NCBI GenBank assembly: GCA_002336975.1
Contig: DDFA01000075.1
Location: 62,364-86,513 of the forward strand
Length of the DNA: 24,150 nucleotides
Direction: 5' to 3'
DNA from: Phyllobacteriaceae bacterium UBA1940
Lineage (GTDB): Bacteria; Pseudomonadota; Alphaproteobacteria; Rhizobiales; Rhizobiaceae
Shown here: positions 16,278 through 23,418 of the stretch, piece after piece
Layout of the letters: each line of letters opens with the position of its first letter
How positions within the stretch are numbered: position 1 is the first letter of the stretch
Position numbers and translations under genes: made by a program
The notes under the pieces: generated by a model
What the model saw: the letters and a program-made list of their open reading frames with translations, nothing else
Databases searched by the model: none
Told to the model about the DNA's origin: nothing

Positions 16278-16919
16278 CTCCTCGCTGATATCGAGGCCGG
16301 TCACGAAAAGCTGTTCGAGGAAACGCGCCGCATCCTCGAAACGCCCCTCGCCGGACTGGTCTTGTCCCAAGACCGCGCGCACCTGCACGTCGAAGTCGGC
16401 ATAGTGCTGCGTGGTCGACCAGATCGAGAAGATCAGGTGATAGGGATCGCATTTGGCGATCTTGCCCGCCTTGGCCCAGGCCCGGATGACCGCCGCCTTT
16501 TCGTCGACCAGCGATTTCAGCGGCCCCTTCAGCTCGTCCTCGATATTCGGCGCGCCCTGCAGGATTTCATTGGCGAAGAGCCGGCTTTCCCGGGGGAAAT
16601 CCCGCGCCATTTCCAGCTTGCGGCGGATGTAGCTGCGGATTTCCGCCACCGGATTGCCCGCCGCATCGAACTCGCGCAGCGGATCGAGCCAGGTGTCGAG
16701 CACGCGGGTGATGAGCGCCCGGTGCATCGCCTCCTTGGTACGGAAATAATAGAGCAGGTTCGGCTTGGACATGCCCGCCACCTCGGCGATCTGGTCCACC
16801 GTCGCGCCGCGAAACCCGTGCAGCGAAAACACCTCCAGCGCCGCTTCGAGGATCTGCTCCTCCTTCGCTTCCTGGATGCGTGTGCGCCGCTGTGTCTTCG
16901 CCGCCCTCGGTAATGCCAT
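16269..16919 (-). CDS. rutR: TetR-family regulator RutR
   Basis: This 216-residue repressor has an N-terminal helix-turn-helix (about 41-60, VDQIAEVAGMSKPNLLYYF) and the RutR effector domain. It resembles E. coli RutR along its length: NLLYYF, IRRKLEMARDFPRESRLF, DEKAAVIRAWAKAGKI and the nearly invariant HLIFSIWSTTQHYADFDVQV. RutR binds uracil or thymine and is released from DNA, so here it should derepress pyrimidine catabolism. I chose the ATG at 16919 (GAGGGGG upstream, length near the 212 residues of E. coli RutR) instead of a longer frame to 17006. It is divergent from the amidohydrolase operon, and a good RutR operator lies in the shared 270-nt intergenic region. Confidence 0.9.
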   Translation of the reverse strand: MALPRAAKTQRRTRIQEAKEEQILEAALEVFSLHGFRGATVDQIAEVAGMSKPNLLYYFRTKEAMHRALITRVLDTWLDPLREFDAAGNPVAEIRSYIRRKLEMARDFPRESRLFANEILQGAPNIEDELKGPLKSLVDEKAAVIRAWAKAGKIAKCDPYHLIFSIWSTTQHYADFDVQVRAVLGQDQSGEGRFEDAARFLEQLFVTGLDISEEPA

Positions 16920-17051
16920 CGTGCCCCCTCGGCCATTCCGCTTCCCGAAAACTGCCGTCAAATTCACCAGTTTAACCAGCCGCCATTTTCTTGGGCGCTC
17001 GCCCATGGTTTTTGGTTTTTCGGCTTGAGTGCCGCTACGGAAGCTGTAATG

Positions 17052-17067
17052 TTTACCAACCGGTCAA
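17052..17067. promoter_or_regulatory. RutR operator in the rutR / amidohydrolase intergenic region
   Basis: TTTACCAACCGGTCAA matches the palindromic RutR consensus TTGACCA-N2-TGGTCAA at 12 of 14 defined positions. It is 133 nt upstream of the rutR start and 123 nt upstream of the amidohydrolase start, so one site could serve both directions. The rest of the 16920-17189 region shows no hairpin or other recognised element. Confidence 0.7.
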
Positions 17068-17189
17068 ATTATCAGACAGTTATCAAGTAAAGGCAACTGC
17101 TGATCGGACGGCGCAAAACAACAATCGCGCTGCCAGCCGGTGGGAACAAATCGGGGCTGCAAAAGCCCAAAGACGTGGGAGCATACGAC

Positions 17190-18440
17190 ATGGCCGCACC
17201 CGGCGAGAACATGCGTGTCAACGCGGACCGCCTGTGGGATTCCCTCATGGACATGGCGAAGATCGGCCCCGGCATCGCCGGCGGCAACAATCGCCAGACC
17301 CTCACCGATTCCGATGCCGAAGGCCGCCGCCTCTTCCAGACATGGTGCGACGCGGCCGGCCTCACGATGGGCGTCGACACCATGGGCAACATGTTCATGA
17401 CGCGCGCGGGCACGGACCCCGACGCCCTGCCCGTTTATGTCGGCTCGCATCTCGATACCCAGCCGACCGGCGGCAAGTATGACGGCGTGCTCGGCGTGCT
17501 TGCAGGCCTTGAGGTCGTGCGCTCGCTCGACGATCTCGGCATCCGCACGAAGCACCCCATCGTCGTCACCAACTGGACGAACGAGGAAGGCGCGCGCTTC
17601 GCCCCCGCCATGCTCGCCTCCGGCGTCTTTGCCGGCGTGCATACGCAGGATTACGCCTATGGCCGCAAGGACCCGGAAGGCAAGACCTTCGGCGACGAGC
17701 TGAAGCGCATCGGCTGGATCGGCGACGAAGAGGTCGGCGCACGAAAAATGCACGCCTATTTCGAATATCACATCGAGCAGGGTCCGATCCTCGAAGCCGA
17801 GAAGAAGGATATCGGCGTCGTCACCCACGGTCAGGGCCTCTGGTGGCTGGAATTCACGCTGACCGGCCGCGAGGCGCATACCGGCTCGACGCCCATGAAC
17901 ATGCGCGTCAATGCCGGCCTTGCAATGTCGCGCATCCTCGAAATGGTGCAGACGGTCGCCATGGAGAACCAACCGGGGGCCGTGGGCGGTGTCGGGCAGG
18001 TGTTCTTCTCGCCCAATTCGCGCAACGTGCTGCCCGGCAAGGTCGTCTTCACCGTCGACATCCGCTCGCCGGACCAGAAGAAGCTCGACGGCATGCGCGC
18101 CCGCATCGAGGCGGAGGCGCCGAAGATCTGCGAAGCGCTCGGCGTGGGCTGTTCCGTCGAGGCGGTCGGCCATTTCGATCCCGTCACCTTCGACCCGACC
18201 CTTGTCGCGACCGTCCGCAAGGCCGCCGAAGATCTCGGCTACAGCCACATGAACATCATCTCCGGTGCCGGCCACGACGCCTGCTGGGCCGCCAAGGTCG
18301 CCCCGGCTACCATGATCATGTGCCCCTGCGTCGGCGGCCTCTCGCACAACGAGGCGGAAGACATTTCGAAGGAATGGGCCGCCGCCGGCGCGGACGTGCT
18401 GCTTCATGCGGTGATCGAGACGGCGGGAATCGCCGAGTAA
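17190..18440 (+). CDS. M20-family Zn amidohydrolase: beta-ureidopropionase / N-carbamoyl amino acid hydrolase
   Basis: This cytoplasmic enzyme of 416 residues belongs to the hydantoinase/carbamoylase (HyuC/AmaB) family. In this setting it should hydrolyse N-carbamoyl-beta-alanine and N-carbamoyl-beta-aminoisobutyrate, the third step of reductive pyrimidine catabolism. Metal-ligand motifs are present: H87 in GSHLDTQPTGG, bridging D98 in KYDG, E132-E133 in TNEEGARF, and later histidines in SGAGHDA and LSHNEAED. The dimerisation/lid segment GREAHTGSTPMNMR is typical. I chose the ATG at 17190 because GGGAG lies 8 nt upstream; a GTG at 17175 is in frame. It heads the plus-strand operon and is followed after 99 nt by a small gene and hydA. 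An L-carbamoylase acting on hydantoin products is the alternative, but the preTA and rutR context favours pyrimidines. Confidence 0.9.
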   Translation: MAAPGENMRVNADRLWDSLMDMAKIGPGIAGGNNRQTLTDSDAEGRRLFQTWCDAAGLTMGVDTMGNMFMTRAGTDPDALPVYVGSHLDTQPTGGKYDGVLGVLAGLEVVRSLDDLGIRTKHPIVVTNWTNEEGARFAPAMLASGVFAGVHTQDYAYGRKDPEGKTFGDELKRIGWIGDEEVGARKMHAYFEYHIEQGPILEAEKKDIGVVTHGQGLWWLEFTLTGREAHTGSTPMNMRVNAGLAMSRILEMVQTVAMENQPGAVGGVGQVFFSPNSRNVLPGKVVFTVDIRSPDQKKLDGMRARIEAEAPKICEALGVGCSVEAVGHFDPVTFDPTLVATVRKAAEDLGYSHMNIISGAGHDACWAAKVAPATMIMCPCVGGLSHNEAEDISKEWAAAGADVLLHAVIETAGIAE

Positions 18441-18539
18441 TGCTGCTCGCGGGCAGCCCTCGCGAAGCCGACAAGCCAACACGATTTCGAAAATTCAGGG
18501 CCTGAGCATACACGGCCTGATGTGATCGGGAGAACCAGC

Positions 18540-18734
18540 ATGGCAGGCAAATCCGTTACCTTTACCTTCACCGGTCCAAAAGCCGAGGAGGCTGCAGAAG
18601 CGTTGTGGGTTCAGTATCTGGACGGGGGACTCGATCAGGAGATCGAGGCACGTCTGGCTCAAAACGGAATTGAAGATACCGATTACACATGGGTCGATGA
18701 CACGCGCATAGTTGTCATTTCGACCAAGCAGTAG
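18540..18734 (+). CDS. Small acidic protein of unknown function in the pyrimidine operon
   Basis: I do not recognise this 64-residue protein. It has no signal peptide, no membrane segment and no cysteine. The pattern is a beta-like N-terminus (KSVTFTFTG), a helix (PKAEEAAEALWVQYLDGGLDQEIEARLAQNG) and a beta-like C-terminus (TRIVVISTKQ), suggesting a compact alpha/beta fold. It is a real gene by its GGGAGAA ribosome site with normal spacing and by its position 11 nt before hydA in the same direction. An in-frame start at 18522 would add six residues but has no ribosome site. A role as a small partner or modulator of the amidohydrolase or dihydropyrimidinase is only inference from position. Confidence 0.78.
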   Translation: MAGKSVTFTFTGPKAEEAAEALWVQYLDGGLDQEIEARLAQNGIEDTDYTWVDDTRIVVISTKQ

Positions 18735-18745
18735 GAGGCAGCACG

Positions 18746-20200
18746 ATGAGCACTGTCATCAAGGGCGGAACCATTGTCACCGCCGACCTGACCTACAAGG
18801 CGGACGTCAAGATCGAGGGCGGGAAGATCGTCGAGATCGGCCCGAACCTTTCCGGCGACGAGGTGCTGGATGCGGCGGGCTGTTATGTCATGCCGGGCGG
18901 CATCGACCCCCATGTCCATCTCGAAATGCCCTTCATGGGCACCTATTCGGCCGACGATTTCGAAAGCGGCACGCGCGCCGGCCTTGCCGGCGGCACGACC
19001 ATGGTGGTCGACTTCTGTCTGCCCGATCCCGGCCAGTCGCTGCTCGATGCGCTGAAGCGCTGGGACAACAAGTCGACCCGCGCCAATTGCGACTATTCCT
19101 TCCACATGTCGGTGACGTGGTGGGGCGAGCAGGTTTTCAACGAGATGAAGACCGTCGTGGAAGAGCACGGCATCAACACCTTCAAGCATTTCATGGCCTA
19201 CAAGGGCGCGCTGATGGTGAACGACGACGAGATGTTCGCCTCGTTCCAGCGCTGTGCGGCGCTCGGCGCGCTGCCGCTCGTCCATGCGGAGAACGGCGAT
19301 GTGGTCGCCGCCATGCAGCAGAAACTGATGGACGAGGGCAATAATGGGCCGGAAGGCCATGCCTATTCCCGTCCGCCCTCTGTCGAAGGCGAGGCGACGA
19401 ACCGCGCCATCATCATCGCCGACATGGCGGGCGCGCCGCTCTATGTCGTGCACACCTCCTGCGAACAGGCCCACGAAGCCATCCGTCGCGCCCGCCAGAA
19501 CGGCATGCGCGTCTATGGCGAGCCGCTGATCCAGCACCTGACGCTCGACGAAAGCGAATATTTCAATAAGGACTGGGACCACGCCGCCCGCCGCGTTATG
19601 AGCCCGCCCTTCCGCAACAGGCAGCATCAGGATTCGCTCTGGGCTGGCCTCGCGGCAGGCTCGCTGCAGGTGGTGGCGACCGACCATTGCGCCTTCACCG
19701 GCGACCAGAAACGCTTCGGCGTCGGCGATTTCCGCAAGATCCCAAACGGCACCGGGGGCCTGGAAGACCGCATGCCGATGCTCTGGACCTACGGCGTCAA
19801 TACCGGCCGCCTCACCATGAACGAGTTCGTGGCCGTCACCTCCACCAACATCGCGAAAATCCTCAACGTCTATCCGCGCAAGGGCGCGATCCTCGTCGGC
19901 GCGGATGCGGATATCGTGGTGTGGGACCCTAGGCGCTCCAAGACCATCTCGGCGAAGAACCAGCAATCCTCCATCGAATACAATGTCTTCGAAGGCAAGG
20001 AGGTGACCGGCCTGCCGCGCTATACGCTGACGCGCGGCGTCGTCGCCATCGAGGAAGGCACGGTCAAGACCCGCGAGGGTCACGGCCAGTTCGTCAAGCG
20101 CGAGCCTTTCGCCGCCGTCAACAAGGCGCTGTCGACCTGGAAGGAAATCACCGCGCCGCGCAAGGTGGAGCGCAGCGGTATTCCGGCGAGTGGCGTCTGA
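18746..20200 (+). CDS. hydA: Dihydropyrimidinase / D-hydantoinase
   Basis: This 484-residue cytoplasmic binuclear zinc enzyme of the amidohydrolase superfamily opens the ring of dihydrouracil and dihydrothymine, and in vitro of 5-substituted hydantoins. The ligands are all visible: H56 and H58 in DPHVHLE, the carboxylated K153 in FMAYKGAL, H180 in LVHAENG, H236 in VVHTSCE and D313 in ATDHCAF. The length is typical. The ribosome site GGAGG lies 8 nt before the ATG. It acts between PreTA and the carbamoyl hydrolase. Its stop overlaps the start of the next small gene (TGATG), suggesting coupled translation. Confidence 0.95.
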   Translation: MSTVIKGGTIVTADLTYKADVKIEGGKIVEIGPNLSGDEVLDAAGCYVMPGGIDPHVHLEMPFMGTYSADDFESGTRAGLAGGTTMVVDFCLPDPGQSLLDALKRWDNKSTRANCDYSFHMSVTWWGEQVFNEMKTVVEEHGINTFKHFMAYKGALMVNDDEMFASFQRCAALGALPLVHAENGDVVAAMQQKLMDEGNNGPEGHAYSRPPSVEGEATNRAIIIADMAGAPLYVVHTSCEQAHEAIRRARQNGMRVYGEPLIQHLTLDESEYFNKDWDHAARRVMSPPFRNRQHQDSLWAGLAAGSLQVVATDHCAFTGDQKRFGVGDFRKIPNGTGGLEDRMPMLWTYGVNTGRLTMNEFVAVTSTNIAKILNVYPRKGAILVGADADIVVWDPRRSKTISAKNQQSSIEYNVFEGKEVTGLPRYTLTRGVVAIEEGTVKTREGHGQFVKREPFAAVNKALSTWKEITAPRKVERSGIPASGV

Positions 20201-20577
20201 TGCCCGACGGCCGCTCACTCTCCGCCCTTCTTCTCGGCCTTGCTCTCGCCGGCCCGGCGGGCGCGGCAGCCGATATCGTCGATGGCAGCTACGGCGACAA
20301 GGAAGGTTGCCACTATGCCGAAACCGGCGAATCCTCCGGCGCCGATATCTTCTTCCTGCTCGACAAGGAGGGCGTCACCACCGCCGTCTCCTATTGCGAA
20401 TTCCAGGGCGAGGGAACGAAGACCGGCGAGGCCACGACCGTCAAGGCCGGCTGCCACGAGGAAGGCTCGGAAGAGGTCACGCCCTACGAACTGACGCTGA
20501 CCCCGGGCAAGGATGGCTACACGATCAGCTTCCCCGACGGCACGCGCTGGGGACCGCTGGCGAGGTGCGGGAAGTGA
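20200..20577 (+). CDS. Small exported cysteine-containing protein, function unknown
   Basis: I do not recognise this 125-residue protein. The N-terminus has a positively charged residue, a hydrophobic stretch (LSALLLGLALAGPAGAAA) and an AxA-type cleavage site near residues 21-24, so the mature part of about 100 residues is probably periplasmic. It has four cysteines (about C37, C66, C84 and C123), enough for two disulfides, and is rich in acidic residues and glycine. The start overlaps the hydA stop by one base, so it should be co-translated with hydA. An exported protein coupled to a cytoplasmic enzyme is odd. It might serve the importer encoded downstream or simply be carried along. No function can be given. 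Confidence 0.75.
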   Translation: MPDGRSLSALLLGLALAGPAGAAADIVDGSYGDKEGCHYAETGESSGADIFFLLDKEGVTTAVSYCEFQGEGTKTGEATTVKAGCHEEGSEEVTPYELTLTPGKDGYTISFPDGTRWGPLARCGK

Positions 20578-20800
20578 CGGTCAGGCATCCGGCATATCGT
20601 CGCCTGCGTGGCAACCACCGCCTCGAAATGCGGCAGAAGCACCACGCGCTCCTGCTCGTGGGACACTGTCCGGACGCGGTGCCCCGCACGCCCTCCCGAA
20701 AGAATTCCGCACACAGGACGATACGCCAGACAATGCCGATTGCAATGCCGGGAATGGACATGCAGTCTTGCGAAAACCGCGCTGTGCGAGGCGCTGAAAG

Positions 20801-21604
20801 ATGAGCAGCATGGCCCCATCCGATACCGTCGTTGCAGCAAAAGACCTCGGCCTCACCTTCCAGACCGCCGACGGCCCGGTCACGGCGCTCACCGGCGTCG
20901 ATCTCTCCGTCGAGAAGGGCGACTTCGTTTCCTTCATCGGCCCTTCCGGCTGCGGCAAGACGACATTCCTGCGCGTCATCGCCGATCTCGAAAAGCCGAC
21001 CTCCGGCACGATCACCGTCAACGGCATGACGCCGGAAGAAGCCCGCCGGCACCGCGCCTATGGCTATGTCTTCCAGGCCGCCGCGCTCTATCCCTGGCGC
21101 ACCATCGAGAAGAATATCGCCCTGCCGCTGGAAATCATGGGCTATTCGAAGGCCGACCAGAAGGCGCGCATCGAGCGCACGCTCGATCTCGTCAACCTCT
21201 CGGGCTTCGGCAAGAAATATCCTTGGCAGCTTTCCGGCGGCATGCAGCAGCGCGCCTCCATCGCCCGCGCGCTCGCCTTCGACGCCGATCTTCTCCTGAT
21301 GGACGAACCCTTCGGCGCGCTCGACGAGATCGTCCGCGACCACCTCAACGAACAGCTCCTGAAGCTGTGGGCGCGCACGAACAAGACCATCTGCTTCGTC
21401 ACCCACTCGATCCCCGAGGCGGTCTATCTTTCGACGAAGATCGTCGTCATGAGCCCCCGCCCCGGCCGCGTCACCGACATCATCGAATCCCCGCTGCCGA
21501 AGGAACGCCCCCTCGGCATTCGCGAGACGCCGGAATTCCTCGAAATCGCGCACCGCGTCCGCGAAGGCCTGCGCGCCGGCCACAGCTATGAGGAGCACGC
21601 CTGA
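20801..21604 (+). CDS. ABC transporter ATP-binding protein (SsuB/TauB/NrtD class), predicted pyrimidine importer
   Basis: This 267-residue ATPase would energise import by the two permeases encoded downstream. Walker A GPSGCGKT is at 47-54, the Q-loop glutamine at 92, signature LSGGM at 144-148, Walker B LLLMDEP at 164-170 and the switch histidine at 202. FQAAALYPWRT and PFGALD are typical of the nitrate/sulfonate/taurine/THI5 class. The ribosome site is weak (GAGG 9 nt upstream), and a second in-frame ATG lies at 20810. The 223-nt gap before it holds no clear promoter, hairpin or RutR-like site, so read-through from hydA is likely. The cargo is inferred from the operon and the THI5-type binding protein. 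Confidence 0.92.
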   Translation: MSSMAPSDTVVAAKDLGLTFQTADGPVTALTGVDLSVEKGDFVSFIGPSGCGKTTFLRVIADLEKPTSGTITVNGMTPEEARRHRAYGYVFQAAALYPWRTIEKNIALPLEIMGYSKADQKARIERTLDLVNLSGFGKKYPWQLSGGMQQRASIARALAFDADLLLMDEPFGALDEIVRDHLNEQLLKLWARTNKTICFVTHSIPEAVYLSTKIVVMSPRPGRVTDIIESPLPKERPLGIRETPEFLEIAHRVREGLRAGHSYEEHA

Positions 21605-21645
21605 TGCCCTCCTCCTCTCCATCCTCCCCCGCGAGGAACTGAACC

Positions 21646-22530
21646 ATGGAACAGGCAAGTTTCCTTCGTGACCGCCTGCTCCCGATAGGCTCTGTGCTTA
21701 TCGCCCTTCTCGTCCTCTGGTATGTCTTCGTCGTCATTCTGAACGCGCCCTTCGAGCGCGATACGGCCGCGCGCGCCGGCACGAGCATCGGCTTCATGGA
21801 GCTTCTGCCGAAGACAATGGCGCAGGAACGCCCGGTTCTGCCCGCACCGCATCAGGTCTTCGCCGAACTGTGGGACACCACCGTCAACAAGGCGGTCACC
21901 TCCAAGCGCAGCCTCGTCTATCATGCCTGGATCACCCTTTCGGCAACGCTGCTCGGCTTTGCCATGGGCGCGGCGCTCGGCATCCTGCTCGCCATCGCCA
22001 TCGTGCATAACCGCGCCATGGACCGCTCGCTGATGCCCTGGGTCATCGCCAGCCAGACGATCCCCATCCTCGCCATCGCGCCGATGATCATCGTCGTGCT
22101 GAACGCCATCGGCATTTCCGGCCTGATGCCGAAGGCGCTGATCTCGACCTATCTCTCCTTCTTCCCCATCGTCGTGGGCATGGTGAAGGGGCTGCGCAGC
22201 CCGGAACAGATCCAGCTCGACCTGATGCACACCTACAATGCCTCCGCCGCCCAGACCTTCTGGAAGCTGCGCTGGCCCGCCTCCATGCCCTATCTCTTCA
22301 CCTCGCTGAAGGTGGCGGTCGCCATCTCGCTCGTCGGCGCCATCGTCGGGGAACTGCCGACCGGCGCAGTCGCCGGCCTCGGCGCACGCCTGCTCGCCGG
22401 CTCCTATTACGGCCAGACGGTGCAGATCTGGGCCGCGCTCTTCATGGCGGCCGGGGTGGCGGCACTGCTCGTCATCGTCGTCGGCGTCGCCCACAGCCTC
22501 GTCCTCAGGCGCATGGGGGCACGGGCATGA
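21646..22530 (+). CDS. ABC transporter permease 1 (SsuC/TauC class), predicted pyrimidine importer
   Basis: This 294-residue inner-membrane permease has about six to seven hydrophobic segments, beginning with LLPIGSVLIALLVLWYVFVVIL. A probable periplasmic loop (about 33-70) separates the first helix from the core domain. The cytoplasmic coupling loop is around YNASAAQTFWKLRWPASMPYLF. The ribosome site GAGGAA precedes the ATG. Its last 4 nt overlap the second permease gene (ATGA), so the two subunits are translationally coupled, as expected for a heterodimeric channel. Confidence 0.9.
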   Translation: MEQASFLRDRLLPIGSVLIALLVLWYVFVVILNAPFERDTAARAGTSIGFMELLPKTMAQERPVLPAPHQVFAELWDTTVNKAVTSKRSLVYHAWITLSATLLGFAMGAALGILLAIAIVHNRAMDRSLMPWVIASQTIPILAIAPMIIVVLNAIGISGLMPKALISTYLSFFPIVVGMVKGLRSPEQIQLDLMHTYNASAAQTFWKLRWPASMPYLFTSLKVAVAISLVGAIVGELPTGAVAGLGARLLAGSYYGQTVQIWAALFMAAGVAALLVIVVGVAHSLVLRRMGARA

Positions 22531-23396
22531 ACGCCTCGATCCTGATAGCCGTCGTCGTCTTCTGGCTCGCCGCCTGGGCATTCAACGAATGGCTGGCGCG
22601 CCGGAAATTCCTGAACCCCGCCGCGGACCGCGCCGCGCGCCTTGCCGTGCCGCTCATCTTCGGCATCACCATCCTCGTCCTGTGGGAAGGCATCGTGCGG
22701 GGCTTCGCCATCCCCTCCGTCCTCCTGCCGCCGCCGAGCATGATCTGGACGCGGCTGATCAATTCCCTCCCGACGCTCTGGGCCGATTTCCGCCAGACCT
22801 TCCTCAAATCCGTGCTCGTCGGCTATGCGCTCGGCTGCGGCCTCGGCTTCCTCGTCGCCATCCTCATCGACCGTTCGCCTTTCCTGCAGAAAGGCCTGCT
22901 GCCGCTCGGCAATTTCGTCTCGGCCCTGCCGGTCATCGGCGTCGCGCCCATCATGGTGATGTGGTTCGGCTTCGACTGGCAGTCCAAGGTCGCCGTCGTC
23001 GTCATCATGACCTTCTTCCCCATGCTGGTGAACACCGTTGCCGGCCTTGCCGCAACGAGCCACATGGAGCGCGACCTGATGCGCACCTACGCCGCCGACT
23101 GGTTCCAGACGCTGGTGAAACTGCGCCTGCCGGCCGCCTGGCCCTTCATCTTCAATGCCCTCAAGATCAATTCCACGCTGGCGCTGATCGGCGCCATCGT
23201 GGCCGAGTTTTTCGGAACGCCCATCGTCGGCATGGGCTTCCGCATCTCCACGGAAGTGGGCCGCATGAATGTCGACATGGTCTGGGCCGAAATCGCGGTC
23301 GCCGCGGTGGCTGGCTCCCTGTTCTACGGGATCGTCGCGCTCATCGAGCGGGCCGTCACGTTCTGGCATCCGTCTGTCCGCGGTGGACAGGCGTAA
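22527..23396 (+). CDS. ABC transporter permease 2 (SsuC/TauC class), predicted pyrimidine importer
   Basis: This 289-residue permease pairs with the preceding one. It has an extra N-terminal helix (ILIAVVVFWLAAWAF), a core of about six helices and a coupling loop around YAADWFQTLVKLRLPAAWPFIFNAL. Having two different permeases rather than one homodimer is less common in the SsuABC class and occurs in THI5/riboflavin-type importers. The binding protein gene starts 22 nt downstream. Confidence 0.9.
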   Translation: MNASILIAVVVFWLAAWAFNEWLARRKFLNPAADRAARLAVPLIFGITILVLWEGIVRGFAIPSVLLPPPSMIWTRLINSLPTLWADFRQTFLKSVLVGYALGCGLGFLVAILIDRSPFLQKGLLPLGNFVSALPVIGVAPIMVMWFGFDWQSKVAVVVIMTFFPMLVNTVAGLAATSHMERDLMRTYAADWFQTLVKLRLPAAWPFIFNALKINSTLALIGAIVAEFFGTPIVGMGFRISTEVGRMNVDMVWAEIAVAAVAGSLFYGIVALIERAVTFWHPSVRGGQA

Positions 23397-23418
23397 CAAG
23401 AAGAAAGAGGGAACTGAC

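Noticed and set aside
16956..16977. Possible second RutR-like half-sites (TGGT repeats) near the rutR start
   Set aside because: They are in direct rather than inverted orientation and match the consensus poorly compared with 17052-17067.
20578..20800. Possible thiamin or purine riboswitch or promoter before the ABC importer
   Set aside because: No conserved riboswitch core, hairpin with T-tract or convincing -35/-10 pair was seen in this gap.
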